This document shows positions 32,474-40,379 of a stretch of DNA of 64,000 nucleotides, one piece after another (position 1 is the first letter of the stretch; every line of letters starts with the position of its first letter). The translations under genes were made by a program, and so were the position numbers. This DNA comes from RGIG1995 sp045652425 (lineage in GTDB: Bacteria; Bacillota; Clostridia; Oscillospirales; CAG-272): the NCBI GenBank assembly GCA_045652425.1, contig JAZRUG010000011.1:62001-126000 (forward strand), written 5' to 3'. The notes beneath the pieces were generated by a model, which made no database searches, was not told the origin of the DNA, and saw only the letters and a program-made list of their open reading frames with translations.

Positions 32474-34159
32474 ATGAAAAAGCCCGAACTATTAGCACCG
32501 GCAGGTTCTTTTGAAACATTGGAGAGTGCTATACTTGCAGGTGCCGACGCGGTATATCTTGGCGGTAAGCTTTATAACGCTCGAATGAATGCGAAAAATT
32601 TTGATTCAGATGCAATGAAGAGGGCAGTTGAATTGTGTCACGAGAATGGCGTTAGGTTATATGTAACGCTAAATACGCTTATATATGACAGATGCTTTAA
32701 AGATGCGCTGAAATATGCCGAAGAGCTATATAAAGACGGTGTTGACGCGCTTATAACGGCAGATATAGGCTTTTCAAAAAAACTGCACGAATATATTCCC
32801 GATTTTGAGCTTCACGGAAGTACGCAGATGACGGGCCATAACGTTGACAGCGCGGAATATTTAGCAAAGATGGGATTTAACCGTATGGTGTGTGCCAGAG
32901 AAATGTCAAAGGCGAATATTACGGAACTCGTAAAAAGATCACCCATTGAGATTGAGATGTTTATACACGGCGCGATGTGCGTGTGTCAGTCGGGACAATG
33001 CCTTATGAGCAGTTTTATAGGCGGCAGAAGCGGAAACAGAGGGGAGTGTGCGCAGCCTTGCAGACTTCCGTATAACAACAGTTATCCTATATCTTTGAAA
33101 GATATGTGTTTGGCGGAGCACGTAACAGAACTTATAGATATGGGTGTAGCATCTTTGAAGATAGAGGGCAGAATGAAGTCTCCCGATTATGTGTATTCGG
33201 TTGTAAGCACGTACAGAAGACTGCTTGATGAGAATAGGAACGCAAGTAAAAAAGAAGTTGAAAGACTTGCATCCGTGTTCAGTCGAGGTGGTTTTTCCGA
33301 CGGATATTTTACCGGAAGAATTGATAACGGTATGTTGGGAGTCAGAAGCTCTGACGATAAAGAAGCGACGAGAAAGACGAATATCAAGCATACAAAAGTC
33401 GGCGAGAAAAAAGCAGAAATAAAGATTCCCGAAAGAAAGGGAAGTCTTCCGGAGAATATAACGGTTGAAACGAGCGAAAAGCGCTGTGATAAAATAAATA
33501 CTGCAAGATTTTACAATCCGGAATCTATACCGAAGACAGATTATTTTGATATAGTATATCTTCCCCTTGAAAAGTTTGCAAAGGGCAAGGCTAACGGTAT
33601 AGTGATGCCGCCCGTAATATTTGACAGCGAGTATGAAAATATAGAAAGACAGTTAAAGACCGCTAAAGCTAACGGCGCCGTTCATTGTTTGGTAGGTAAC
33701 ATAGGACATATAGAACTTGCTGAAAAATACGGCTTTGTTATACACGGCGATTATAGACTCAATATTTATAACAATAGCGCTTTTAAATGCTTTGACGATA
33801 TGGAAAGCGTTATAGTTTCGCCTGAATTGACATTAGCGCAGATAAGAGATATAAAGGGCAAGAAGAGTGTTATAGTATACGGAAAAGTTCCGCTTATGAC
33901 ACTTGAAAAAAGAACAGGGCAGAAAGTATTACGGGACAGAAAGAGAGTAGCTTTTCCGGTGATAAAGGAAAGCGGAAGAGAGATTGTTGTTAATTCCGTG
34001 CCTATATATATGGCAGATAAAGAGGAGCTTTTGAGAAAAAGCGGTATATATGACCGACATTTTGTTTTTACAAATGAGAGCAAAGAAGAGGTTTTGTCGG
34101 TAATAAATGCATATAAGACCAAGAAAATGTGTAATAATAATGTAAAACGTATAAAATAA
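32474..34159 (+). CDS. Peptidase U32 family protein (RNA hydroxylation-type)
   Basis: 561 residues. It starts with the family's LLAPAGSFETLESAILAGADAVYLGG and carries the U32 signature at about 157-180: EMFIHGAMCVCQSGQCLMSS with conserved Cys, then GNRGECAQPCR. Although named after a collagenase, characterised bacterial relatives (TrhP, RlhA) hydroxylate tRNA or 23S rRNA with an iron-sulfur cluster and prephenate, and the Cys pattern fits that. The collagenase-like label should be treated with caution. Ribosome binding site AAGAAGTGA; 25 bp before the aminopeptidase gene, likely one operon. Confidence 0.9.
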   Translation: MKKPELLAPAGSFETLESAILAGADAVYLGGKLYNARMNAKNFDSDAMKRAVELCHENGVRLYVTLNTLIYDRCFKDALKYAEELYKDGVDALITADIGFSKKLHEYIPDFELHGSTQMTGHNVDSAEYLAKMGFNRMVCAREMSKANITELVKRSPIEIEMFIHGAMCVCQSGQCLMSSFIGGRSGNRGECAQPCRLPYNNSYPISLKDMCLAEHVTELIDMGVASLKIEGRMKSPDYVYSVVSTYRRLLDENRNASKKEVERLASVFSRGGFSDGYFTGRIDNGMLGVRSSDDKEATRKTNIKHTKVGEKKAEIKIPERKGSLPENITVETSEKRCDKINTARFYNPESIPKTDYFDIVYLPLEKFAKGKANGIVMPPVIFDSEYENIERQLKTAKANGAVHCLVGNIGHIELAEKYGFVIHGDYRLNIYNNSAFKCFDDMESVIVSPELTLAQIRDIKGKKSVIVYGKVPLMTLEKRTGQKVLRDRKRVAFPVIKESGREIVVNSVPIYMADKEELLRKSGIYDRHFVFTNESKEEVLSVINAYKTKKMCNNNVKRIK

Positions 34160-34184
34160 ATCGTGATATAAGGAGAAAAAGGCG

Positions 34185-35408
34185 ATGACAAAGAAGACTT
34201 TGAGAAATTATGCAAAGCTTATAACAAAGGTTGGCGTAAACGTACAAAAGGGACAAGAGGTTGTTATAAATGCCGAGACAGACCAGCCCGAGTTTGTTGC
34301 GATTGTAGCGGAAGAGTGCTACAAGGCAGGCGCGAAGAGGGTGGTTGTTGATTGGAATTATCAGCCTTTGACGAAGCTTGGCGTAAGATATAGAACGTTG
34401 AAGGATTTGAGTAGGGTTGAGGAATATCAAGAAGCAAGACTTAGATACAGACTTGAAACTTTGCCCGCAATGATACATCTTCATTCAGCAGATCCCGACG
34501 GATTAAAGGGAATAAATCAGGAGAAATACAGCAAAGCGACACAGGCTATAAGAAACGTAACGAAGCCATACAGAGACCAGATGGATAATAAATATCAGTG
34601 GTGTATTGCGGCAGTACCATCAGTTGCTTGGGCGAAGAAGGTATTTCCGGGCGAGAGAAAGAGCGTAGCTGTAGAAAAACTTTGGGAAGCAATTTTGTAT
34701 TCTTCACGTTGCGACGAAGATCCTATTGCTTCTTGGGATAGTCATAACAAGAATCTTCACGCGAAGTGTAAATACTTGAATGATTTAAGAATAAAGACAC
34801 TTGTATATAAATCATCAAACGGAACAGATTTCCGTGTTGGTATGATTGAAGATGCTGAATTTCTTGGCGGAGCACACGAGACTGTACAGGGTGTTGAATT
34901 TAATGCAAATATTCCAAGCGAAGAGGTGTTTATATCCCCCAAGAGAGGCGAGGCTGACGGTATTGTATTTTCATCGAAGCCTTTGTCGTATCAGGGCGAG
35001 GTTATTGACAATTTTTCCGTAAAGTTTGAGAATGGTAAGGTTGTTGAAGTAAAGGCTGAACAGAACGAAGAATTGTTGAAGAAGCTCGTGGGAATGGACG
35101 AAGGTGCAGCATATCTCGGAGAATGTGCGCTCGTACCCTATGATTCGCCTATTCGAAATTCCGGAGTGCTTTTCTATACGACGTTGTTTGATGAAAATGC
35201 GGCATGCCACTTGGCGCTTGGACGCGGCTTTACAAATACGATAAAGAATTTTGATAAATATTCCTTGGAAGAGCTTCATGAAAAGGGAATAAACGATTCG
35301 ATGATTCACGTTGACTTTATGATAGGTACAGAAGACCTTGACATAACAGCCGAGACAGTTGACGGAAAGACTGTACAGATATTCAAAAACGGTAACTGGG
35401 CATTTTAA
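34185..35408 (+). CDS. M29-family metallo-aminopeptidase (AmpS/PepS-like)
   Basis: Removes N-terminal amino acids from peptides in the cytoplasm using two metal ions. 407 residues, normal length. Family features: YAKLITKVGVNVQKGQEV at the start, NIPSEEVF (first Glu ligand), GAAYLGECALVP (second Glu), NAACHLALG (His) and IHVDFMIG (His/Asp). AAGGAG ribosome binding site. Second gene after the U32 protein; ended by the bidirectional terminator at 35472-35507. Confidence 0.93.
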   Translation: MTKKTLRNYAKLITKVGVNVQKGQEVVINAETDQPEFVAIVAEECYKAGAKRVVVDWNYQPLTKLGVRYRTLKDLSRVEEYQEARLRYRLETLPAMIHLHSADPDGLKGINQEKYSKATQAIRNVTKPYRDQMDNKYQWCIAAVPSVAWAKKVFPGERKSVAVEKLWEAILYSSRCDEDPIASWDSHNKNLHAKCKYLNDLRIKTLVYKSSNGTDFRVGMIEDAEFLGGAHETVQGVEFNANIPSEEVFISPKRGEADGIVFSSKPLSYQGEVIDNFSVKFENGKVVEVKAEQNEELLKKLVGMDEGAAYLGECALVPYDSPIRNSGVLFYTTLFDENAACHLALGRGFTNTIKNFDKYSLEELHEKGINDSMIHVDFMIGTEDLDITAETVDGKTVQIFKNGNWAF

Positions 35409-35426
35409 TTAAGCGATAAAAGACAT

Positions 35427-35467
35427 GGGAACTTTTTGAAAAAAGTTCCCAAACCCTCAAAAACTTT
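35427..35467 (-). repeat. Dispersed palindromic repeat, copy 2
   Basis: Inverted relative to copy 1 at 25461-25499. Arms GGGAACTTTTT / AAAAAGTTCCC are followed by AAACCCTCAAAAACTTT, the complement of the GGTTTTTGAGGGT flank in copy 1. Also between convergent genes, next to a terminator. Confidence 0.75.
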
Positions 35468-35471
35468 AAAC

Positions 35472-35507
35472 AAAAAAACTCTCGTTTGAAAAAACGAGAG
35501 TTTTTTT
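35472..35507. terminator. Bidirectional terminator between aminopeptidase and ABC transporter genes
   Basis: AAAAAAACTCTCGTTT and its exact complement enclose a 4-base loop; T-runs are present on both strands. Confidence 0.93.
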
Positions 35508-35519
35508 GTTTATTGTTTA

Positions 35520-38500
35520 TTATTCTGTTCTAAGCGCAACAACAGGGTCTTTTTTAGCGGCGCTTCTTGAGGGGATAATACCCGCGATAAGAGTAAGCAA
35601 CATACTTATAACGACGAGAATTACAGCCGCTTCAATTGGCAATATCGCTTTAAGGTTAACAAGACCTGTAAAGTGAAGCAATATAGCATTTATCGGGATA
35701 GTAAGGAGATATGTTACAACAACACCGAGAAGTCCGGAGGAGAAACCGACGATAAGCGTTTCTGCATTGAACATACCCGAAACGTCTTTCTTTGATGCGC
35801 CGATAGCGCGTAAGATACCGATTTCTTTTGTTCTTTCCTGAACGGAGATAAGAGTAATTACACCAATCATTATTGAAGAAACGATAAGCGAAATTGCAAC
35901 GAATGCGATAAGAACGTAGGTTATAGCGTTGATTATAGTGGTAATAGAAGACATCATAATACCGAGGTAGTCGGTATATTTGATTCTTTTTAGTTCTTCA
36001 ACGTCATCGTTGTAGTCGTCAATAGCTTCAACTATAATATCTTTATTTTCAAAGGAAGAAGCATAGATGTTAATTGTTGCAGGGGATTCAATGTCGAGAT
36101 ATCCCATAGAAATAAGATTATCCTCGTAGGTGGATTCGGAGAATACCATTATTTCATCATAGTACAAAGCGCACTGTTCGGTTGTATATGTTGCAAGAGC
36201 CATATCAAGACCGGCGGAAAGTTGTTCGGGGGGAGTGTTTGCCATTTGAGCCGCAACACCTTTAGCATATTCCGCTTTTATCTTTTCAACGATCATTTGC
36301 GAGAAAATGTCTTTCAGTTCATCATCAGACATAGAGCCGAGGTATTCGTATATCTCATTAGCCGAAACGTTCATTTGAGCAGACAAGCCTTCAGCCATAG
36401 ACTTTTCCATATCTTCTCTTGTCATATTTCCAAGAGTTTGATTAAGGTTTTGGTTAACAAAATCTTCGCTTGGTATAGAGTTTATAGCAATAAAAGCAGC
36501 TGCTTTGCCGTTTGTGTCAAGCTCTGCGATGTAATTACGGAAAGCTGTTTCCTTTTCAGCATCGGTAAGAGTACCGGTAGTTGAATTAAAGGGAAGACCT
36601 GTAATGATATCAGTATTAGGCGAATCAAGCTGCGCCTGAATAACTTTACTGTCTTTAGCCTTTTCGATAATGTGTTGTGTGAGTTTGTTTGTATATCCGA
36701 TACCGCCTTTTAGCATGGTTGTTTCAGCATCTTCTGCGGGGCGGATAATACCGGTAACCTTAATGGTCATTGCATTATCGTAGAGATAACGGAGACCTGC
36801 TTCTGTTTCACGGAGGTCAGTATAAAGGCCTGTTTTTTCGTCATAGTGATAGCAGTCAGCGTTGAGAATAGATTTATATTCGGTATTGCATATTTCTTCG
36901 TATGACCATTTAAGAGTTTTCTTGTCTTCAAGTTCAGCGCCGTTAAGGGAAGCGTTTGCAAGGTTATCCATATCTTTTGCCGAAACGAGACCGAGAGCAT
37001 AGAGGGTTACGTCATCAAGTTCATTGTTTTCATCAACGATGAGTACAACTTCGTCATAGCTATTAGGCCAGGAACCGTATATAACGTCATATTGGTCGAG
37101 TAAAAGGTCGTTTATGGGAGCACCGTCATTACCGGAAAGGAGTTCTTGCCAAAGCTTTGTGCCCATAGTTGTCATAGAAGAGGTGGGAGCCATACCGCCC
37201 ATAGTGGTGAGCGACGACATAGCTGACATATCGATACCGATATACTTGAGCATAAGGTCAGTAATGATTTTTTCAAGATCGGAACGAAGGATAACACCGT
37301 CTACTGACTCTGTGTAAATCTGCATATCGAGGTCGTATGTGTATTGTACGCCGTTTACTGCTTCATACAGAGGAGAATCTTCGTTTTTAATTTCTTTTTC
37401 GAGGAATGTTTTAAAAGCTTTGAGGTCGTTTTTTGATTCTTCCATACTGCCCATAGCTTTTATCATATCATAGAGCGCATTCTTTTTATAAACGGCATCG
37501 TTTTCGTGAGAATTGTCTTCTGCAGCTATATTCATAAATGCGTTAATAAGAGAAGACATTTCAATAGTAGTAGCTTCAAGCGTTAACGGGTATGCGGAAA
37601 GAGTACTTTCCTGAACGCCGTTTATATAAGCTGTCGTACCTTGTGAAATAGCGAGAATAAGTGCGATTCCGATAATACCGATAGAACCTGCAAAAGATGT
37701 GAGAACAGTTCTGCCTTTTTTTGTGAAAAGATTTTTGAGAGAAAGCATAAAAGAAGTAGCAAAAGACATAGAAGGCTTTTTAGCTTTTCTTTCTTTTTCA
37801 TCTGCTTCTGCAAATTTTTTCTTTTCGTCTGCGATTTCTTCTTCGGTCAAGGGTTGTGAATCGTGTGTTATCTCACCGTCGAGCATATTGATTATGCGAG
37901 AGGAATATTTTTCAGCGAGTTCGGGGTTATGAGTAACCATAACTATAAGACGGTCTTTTGAAATTTCTTTAAGAATTTCCATAACCTGAACGCTGGTTTC
38001 GGTATCGAGCGCACCGGTGGGTTCGTCAGCGAGAATAATATCGGGGTTATTAACAAGCGCACGAGCAATAGCGACACGCTGCATCTGACCGCCTGACATT
38101 TCGCTGGGGCGTTTGTTAAGCTGGTCGCCGAGACCTACGTCAATAAGGGCCTGTTTAGCTCTCTGTTTGCGTTCGTGTTTACGAACACCTGAAAGGGTGA
38201 GGGCTATTTCGACGTTTTGTAAAACTGTTTGGTGTGGGATAAGATTGTAACTTTGGAATACAAAACCTACAGAGTGGTTTCTATATGTATCCCAATCTCT
38301 GTCTTTAAAATCTTTAGTAGATCGGCCATTAATAAAGAGATCGCCTTCGGTATACTGGTCAAGACCGCCGATGATATTAAGCAAAGTTGTTTTTCCGCAG
38401 CCGGAGGGACCGAGAATGGAAACGAATTCTGCGGAACGGAACTTGAGGTCAATTCCTTTAAGTGCATGGACTATTCCGCTACCTGCAGGGTAGTCTTTTT

Positions 38501-38522
38501 TTACTTTTTGAAGTTCAAGCAT
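35520..38522 (-). CDS. ABC transporter, ATPase fused to MacB/FtsX-type permease
   Basis: 1000 residues from the ATG at 38522 (AAAGGGA 10 bases upstream; an in-frame TTG at 38546 is less likely). Residues 1-230 are a LolD/MacB-type ATPase: Walker A GPSGCGKTT at 38-46, signature SGGQMQRVAIARAL near 137, Walker B ILADEPTGALD near 162. A first membrane span near 270-290 is followed by about 500 extracytoplasmic residues and then three more spans forming an FtsX domain with EIGILRAIGAS near 893. ATPase and permease are usually separate in Firmicutes; here they are one chain. Likely exports peptides, lipoproteins or an antimicrobial; substrate unknown. Confidence 0.92.
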   Translation of the reverse strand: MLELQKVKKDYPAGSGIVHALKGIDLKFRSAEFVSILGPSGCGKTTLLNIIGGLDQYTEGDLFINGRSTKDFKDRDWDTYRNHSVGFVFQSYNLIPHQTVLQNVEIALTLSGVRKHERKQRAKQALIDVGLGDQLNKRPSEMSGGQMQRVAIARALVNNPDIILADEPTGALDTETSVQVMEILKEISKDRLIVMVTHNPELAEKYSSRIINMLDGEITHDSQPLTEEEIADEKKKFAEADEKERKAKKPSMSFATSFMLSLKNLFTKKGRTVLTSFAGSIGIIGIALILAISQGTTAYINGVQESTLSAYPLTLEATTIEMSSLINAFMNIAAEDNSHENDAVYKKNALYDMIKAMGSMEESKNDLKAFKTFLEKEIKNEDSPLYEAVNGVQYTYDLDMQIYTESVDGVILRSDLEKIITDLMLKYIGIDMSAMSSLTTMGGMAPTSSMTTMGTKLWQELLSGNDGAPINDLLLDQYDVIYGSWPNSYDEVVLIVDENNELDDVTLYALGLVSAKDMDNLANASLNGAELEDKKTLKWSYEEICNTEYKSILNADCYHYDEKTGLYTDLRETEAGLRYLYDNAMTIKVTGIIRPAEDAETTMLKGGIGYTNKLTQHIIEKAKDSKVIQAQLDSPNTDIITGLPFNSTTGTLTDAEKETAFRNYIAELDTNGKAAAFIAINSIPSEDFVNQNLNQTLGNMTREDMEKSMAEGLSAQMNVSANEIYEYLGSMSDDELKDIFSQMIVEKIKAEYAKGVAAQMANTPPEQLSAGLDMALATYTTEQCALYYDEIMVFSESTYEDNLISMGYLDIESPATINIYASSFENKDIIVEAIDDYNDDVEELKRIKYTDYLGIMMSSITTIINAITYVLIAFVAISLIVSSIMIGVITLISVQERTKEIGILRAIGASKKDVSGMFNAETLIVGFSSGLLGVVVTYLLTIPINAILLHFTGLVNLKAILPIEAAVILVVISMLLTLIAGIIPSRSAAKKDPVVALRTE

Positions 38523-38680
38523 TATAAATATGTCCCTTTCTGTCAATACTTTTTAAAAATCATAAATTTAACACTTAATTTTAACATATTTATGTAAACA
38601 GAGTTTTAACGTTTTTTCATTTTTTTGATAATTATTTTGATAAAAATGGAAGTTAGATATACAAAGTTCAAAAAGATTGC

Positions 38681-38709
38681 TTGTAAAATTAACAAAGAAG
38701 GTATATAAT
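38681..38709 (+). promoter_or_regulatory. Promoter of pgsA
   Basis: TTGTAA, 17-bp spacer, TATAAT. It overlaps the upstream end of the longer pgsA open frame, which supports the later start at 38752. Confidence 0.7.
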
Positions 38710-38751
38710 ACTATGATGAAGGAATATTTTGGTAAGAAGGAGTTGGATAAT

Positions 38752-39369
38752 ATGGAGAGCAGATTCAAAGAGGGCTTCAAGGACGATGGAAAAGTAAAAA
38801 TATTTACGATACCAAATATTATGTCAATGTTCAGAATATGTCTAATACCTCTTTTTATATATTTTTACTTAAACAGTAAAGATGCCGAAGCGTTTGCAGT
38901 GCTTGTGTTATCGGGATTTACCGATGTATGCGATGGTTTTATAGCCCGTCGGTTTAATATGATAAGCGCAGTAGGAAAAGCACTTGATCCTATATCCGAC
39001 AAGCTTACACAAGTGGCGATGTTATATTGCTTATTAAAAAGATTTAATGCAATGTGGGTACCGTTTTTGCTGATGATAGCGAAAGAGGTATTTTCGGGTA
39101 TAGTTGCATTGGTAGCGATTAGAAGAACGGGTGAAGTACATGGTGCGGATTGGCATGGGAAGGCTACGACTGTATCATTATATACGATGATGTCATTGCA
39201 TATACTTTGGCCGTCAATGCCGCCGGTATTATCTAATATGCTTGTTGGTGCGTGTGTTATTTTAATGGTATTATCATTGGTTTTATACAGCATAAGGAAC
39301 TTTACGATGGCTTTAAAAAGCAACCTTACCGTAGGAGAAGAATATGAACAAGATAATAAGATGGCTTGA
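38752..39369 (+). CDS. pgsA: CDP-diacylglycerol--glycerol-3-phosphate 3-phosphatidyltransferase
   Basis: Makes phosphatidylglycerophosphate, the first committed step to phosphatidylglycerol, in the membrane. 205 residues with about five membrane segments and the CDP-alcohol phosphotransferase motif at about 66-90: DVCDGFIARRF then GKALDPISDK, containing all three Asp. Start 38752 has AAGGAG 9 bases upstream; ATGs further upstream lie at or before the expected transcription start. A cardiolipin-synthase relative is possible, but IPNIMSMFRI favours PgsA. Its end overlaps the next gene by 26 bp. Confidence 0.88.
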   Translation: MESRFKEGFKDDGKVKIFTIPNIMSMFRICLIPLFIYFYLNSKDAEAFAVLVLSGFTDVCDGFIARRFNMISAVGKALDPISDKLTQVAMLYCLLKRFNAMWVPFLLMIAKEVFSGIVALVAIRRTGEVHGADWHGKATTVSLYTMMSLHILWPSMPPVLSNMLVGACVILMVLSLVLYSIRNFTMALKSNLTVGEEYEQDNKMA

Positions 39370-40030
39370 TAATTTTTGGTATCATTATAAATGGCATACG
39401 ATAATAAGCGCATTTCTTATAATTGTATTTGGGGTATGCATAGGCCAGATGCAGAGCAAAGAAAAGGTTGATGCGTACGTGATGTATGCGGGACCTACGG
39501 CTTTTCTTGCAGCTGATATATACGATATGCAAGATGCCTTTGAAGCAGTTATGCCCGACCTTAACGGCGACGGCAAAAAGGTAGTACAGTTTATTGACGT
39601 AACTGTATTAACCGATGCACAGATAAAGGCGAATATGGAAAAGGCAGAAAAAGAGGGAGTAGAATATAAGCCCGATATGAAATACATAGCTGATGCAAGG
39701 CAGAAATTTAAGCTTCAGCTTGCGGCGGGGGATGCGTATTTGCTTTTGCTTGATCCGCAGATGTATGCTGAAGATTACGGCGTAGGGATGTATGAAAAAC
39801 TTGTTGATATCGGCATTGAGAGTGAACACGCAAACGACGATTCCTCTATAAAATTCAAAGAGAGCGATTTTGGCTCATATATGCCAATATTTGATAAGCT
39901 TCCCGATGATACGTTGTTGTGTTTCAGAAAGATGAACGTTACGTCAAAGGGCAGGGGGAAGAAAGAACAAGCGAAGTATGACAATCAGCTTGAGCTTTTA
40001 AAGGAAATAGTTGAATTTAAAGTAAGTTAA
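39344..40030 (+). CDS. Unknown single-span membrane protein overlapping pgsA
   Basis: 228 residues. A short basic N terminus rich in Trp/Tyr (RWLDNFWYHYKWH) is followed by one hydrophobic segment at about 19-36, then a soluble domain of about 190 residues, probably outside the cell. I recognise no family. The domain has an Asp-rich stretch (PDLNGDGKK near 72) like a calcium loop, though it stands alone. Its start lies inside pgsA with AGGAGAAG upstream, so translation is probably coupled. A strong terminator ends the pair. Confidence 0.75.
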   Translation: MNKIIRWLDNFWYHYKWHTIISAFLIIVFGVCIGQMQSKEKVDAYVMYAGPTAFLAADIYDMQDAFEAVMPDLNGDGKKVVQFIDVTVLTDAQIKANMEKAEKEGVEYKPDMKYIADARQKFKLQLAAGDAYLLLLDPQMYAEDYGVGMYEKLVDIGIESEHANDDSSIKFKESDFGSYMPIFDKLPDDTLLCFRKMNVTSKGRGKKEQAKYDNQLELLKEIVEFKVS

Positions 40031-40033
40031 AAT

Positions 40034-40070
40034 AAATAGAGCGTATGGGGTTACCATACGCTCTATTTTT
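40034..40070 (+). terminator. Terminator after the pgsA operon
   Basis: AAATAGAGCGTATGG and its exact complement form a 15-bp stem with loop GGTTA, followed by TTTTT. Confidence 0.93.
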
Positions 40071-40091
40071 AATTCTGTTTCAGCTTAAAAC

Positions 40092-40268
40092 TTAGCTCTG
40101 AGATTTAGGCTGAAAAGAATTACAGTTTGTACATCTTACATCGGTAGGATTACTTTCGTGTGTGCCCACGTTGATTTTATCAAGTGCGCAGTAATTTTCT
40201 GTTTGGCTGTGGTTAGCACAGCTAACAACCGTACATTCAATACATTTGTTCTGACAATTTGTGTTCAT
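40092..40268 (-). CDS. DUF1540 cysteine-rich small protein
   Basis: A 58-residue protein (MNTNCQNKCIECTVVSC...). It has eight Cys; the pattern CTVVSC, then NYCALDKINV, then RCTNCNSF matches the DUF1540 pattern of clostridial small proteins, probably a metal-binding fold. A GGAGG ribosome binding site lies 9 bases before the ATG. It is downstream of the sugar-kinase terminator on the same strand and should have its own promoter; GTACAAT at 40297-40303 (minus) is a candidate -10. Function of the family is unknown. Confidence 0.85.
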   Translation of the reverse strand: MNTNCQNKCIECTVVSCANHSQTENYCALDKINVGTHESNPTDVRCTNCNSFQPKSQS

Positions 40269-40342
40269 AATATCTATCCTCCTTGTGTGGTACGCTAATA
40301 TTGTACGCCTAAAGAGCAGATAATAAACGTGGAAAAATATGT

Positions 40343-40370
40343 AAAAAAACGAGGCTTATTAAAAGCCTCG
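40343..40370 (-). terminator. Terminator after the FGGY kinase gene
   Basis: CGAGGCTT and AAGCCTCG around a short loop, followed by TTTTTTT on the minus strand. Confidence 0.88.
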
Positions 40371-40379
40371 TAATTTTTA

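Noticed and set aside
38541..38546. TTGACA just before the ABC transporter gene as a -35 box
   Set aside because: It lies only 18 bp before the start codon, so no -10 could fit upstream of the ribosome binding site.
38677..38751. Longer pgsA start
   Set aside because: The upstream ATGs are within or just after the TATAAT promoter, and the 38752 ATG has the best spaced ribosome binding site.
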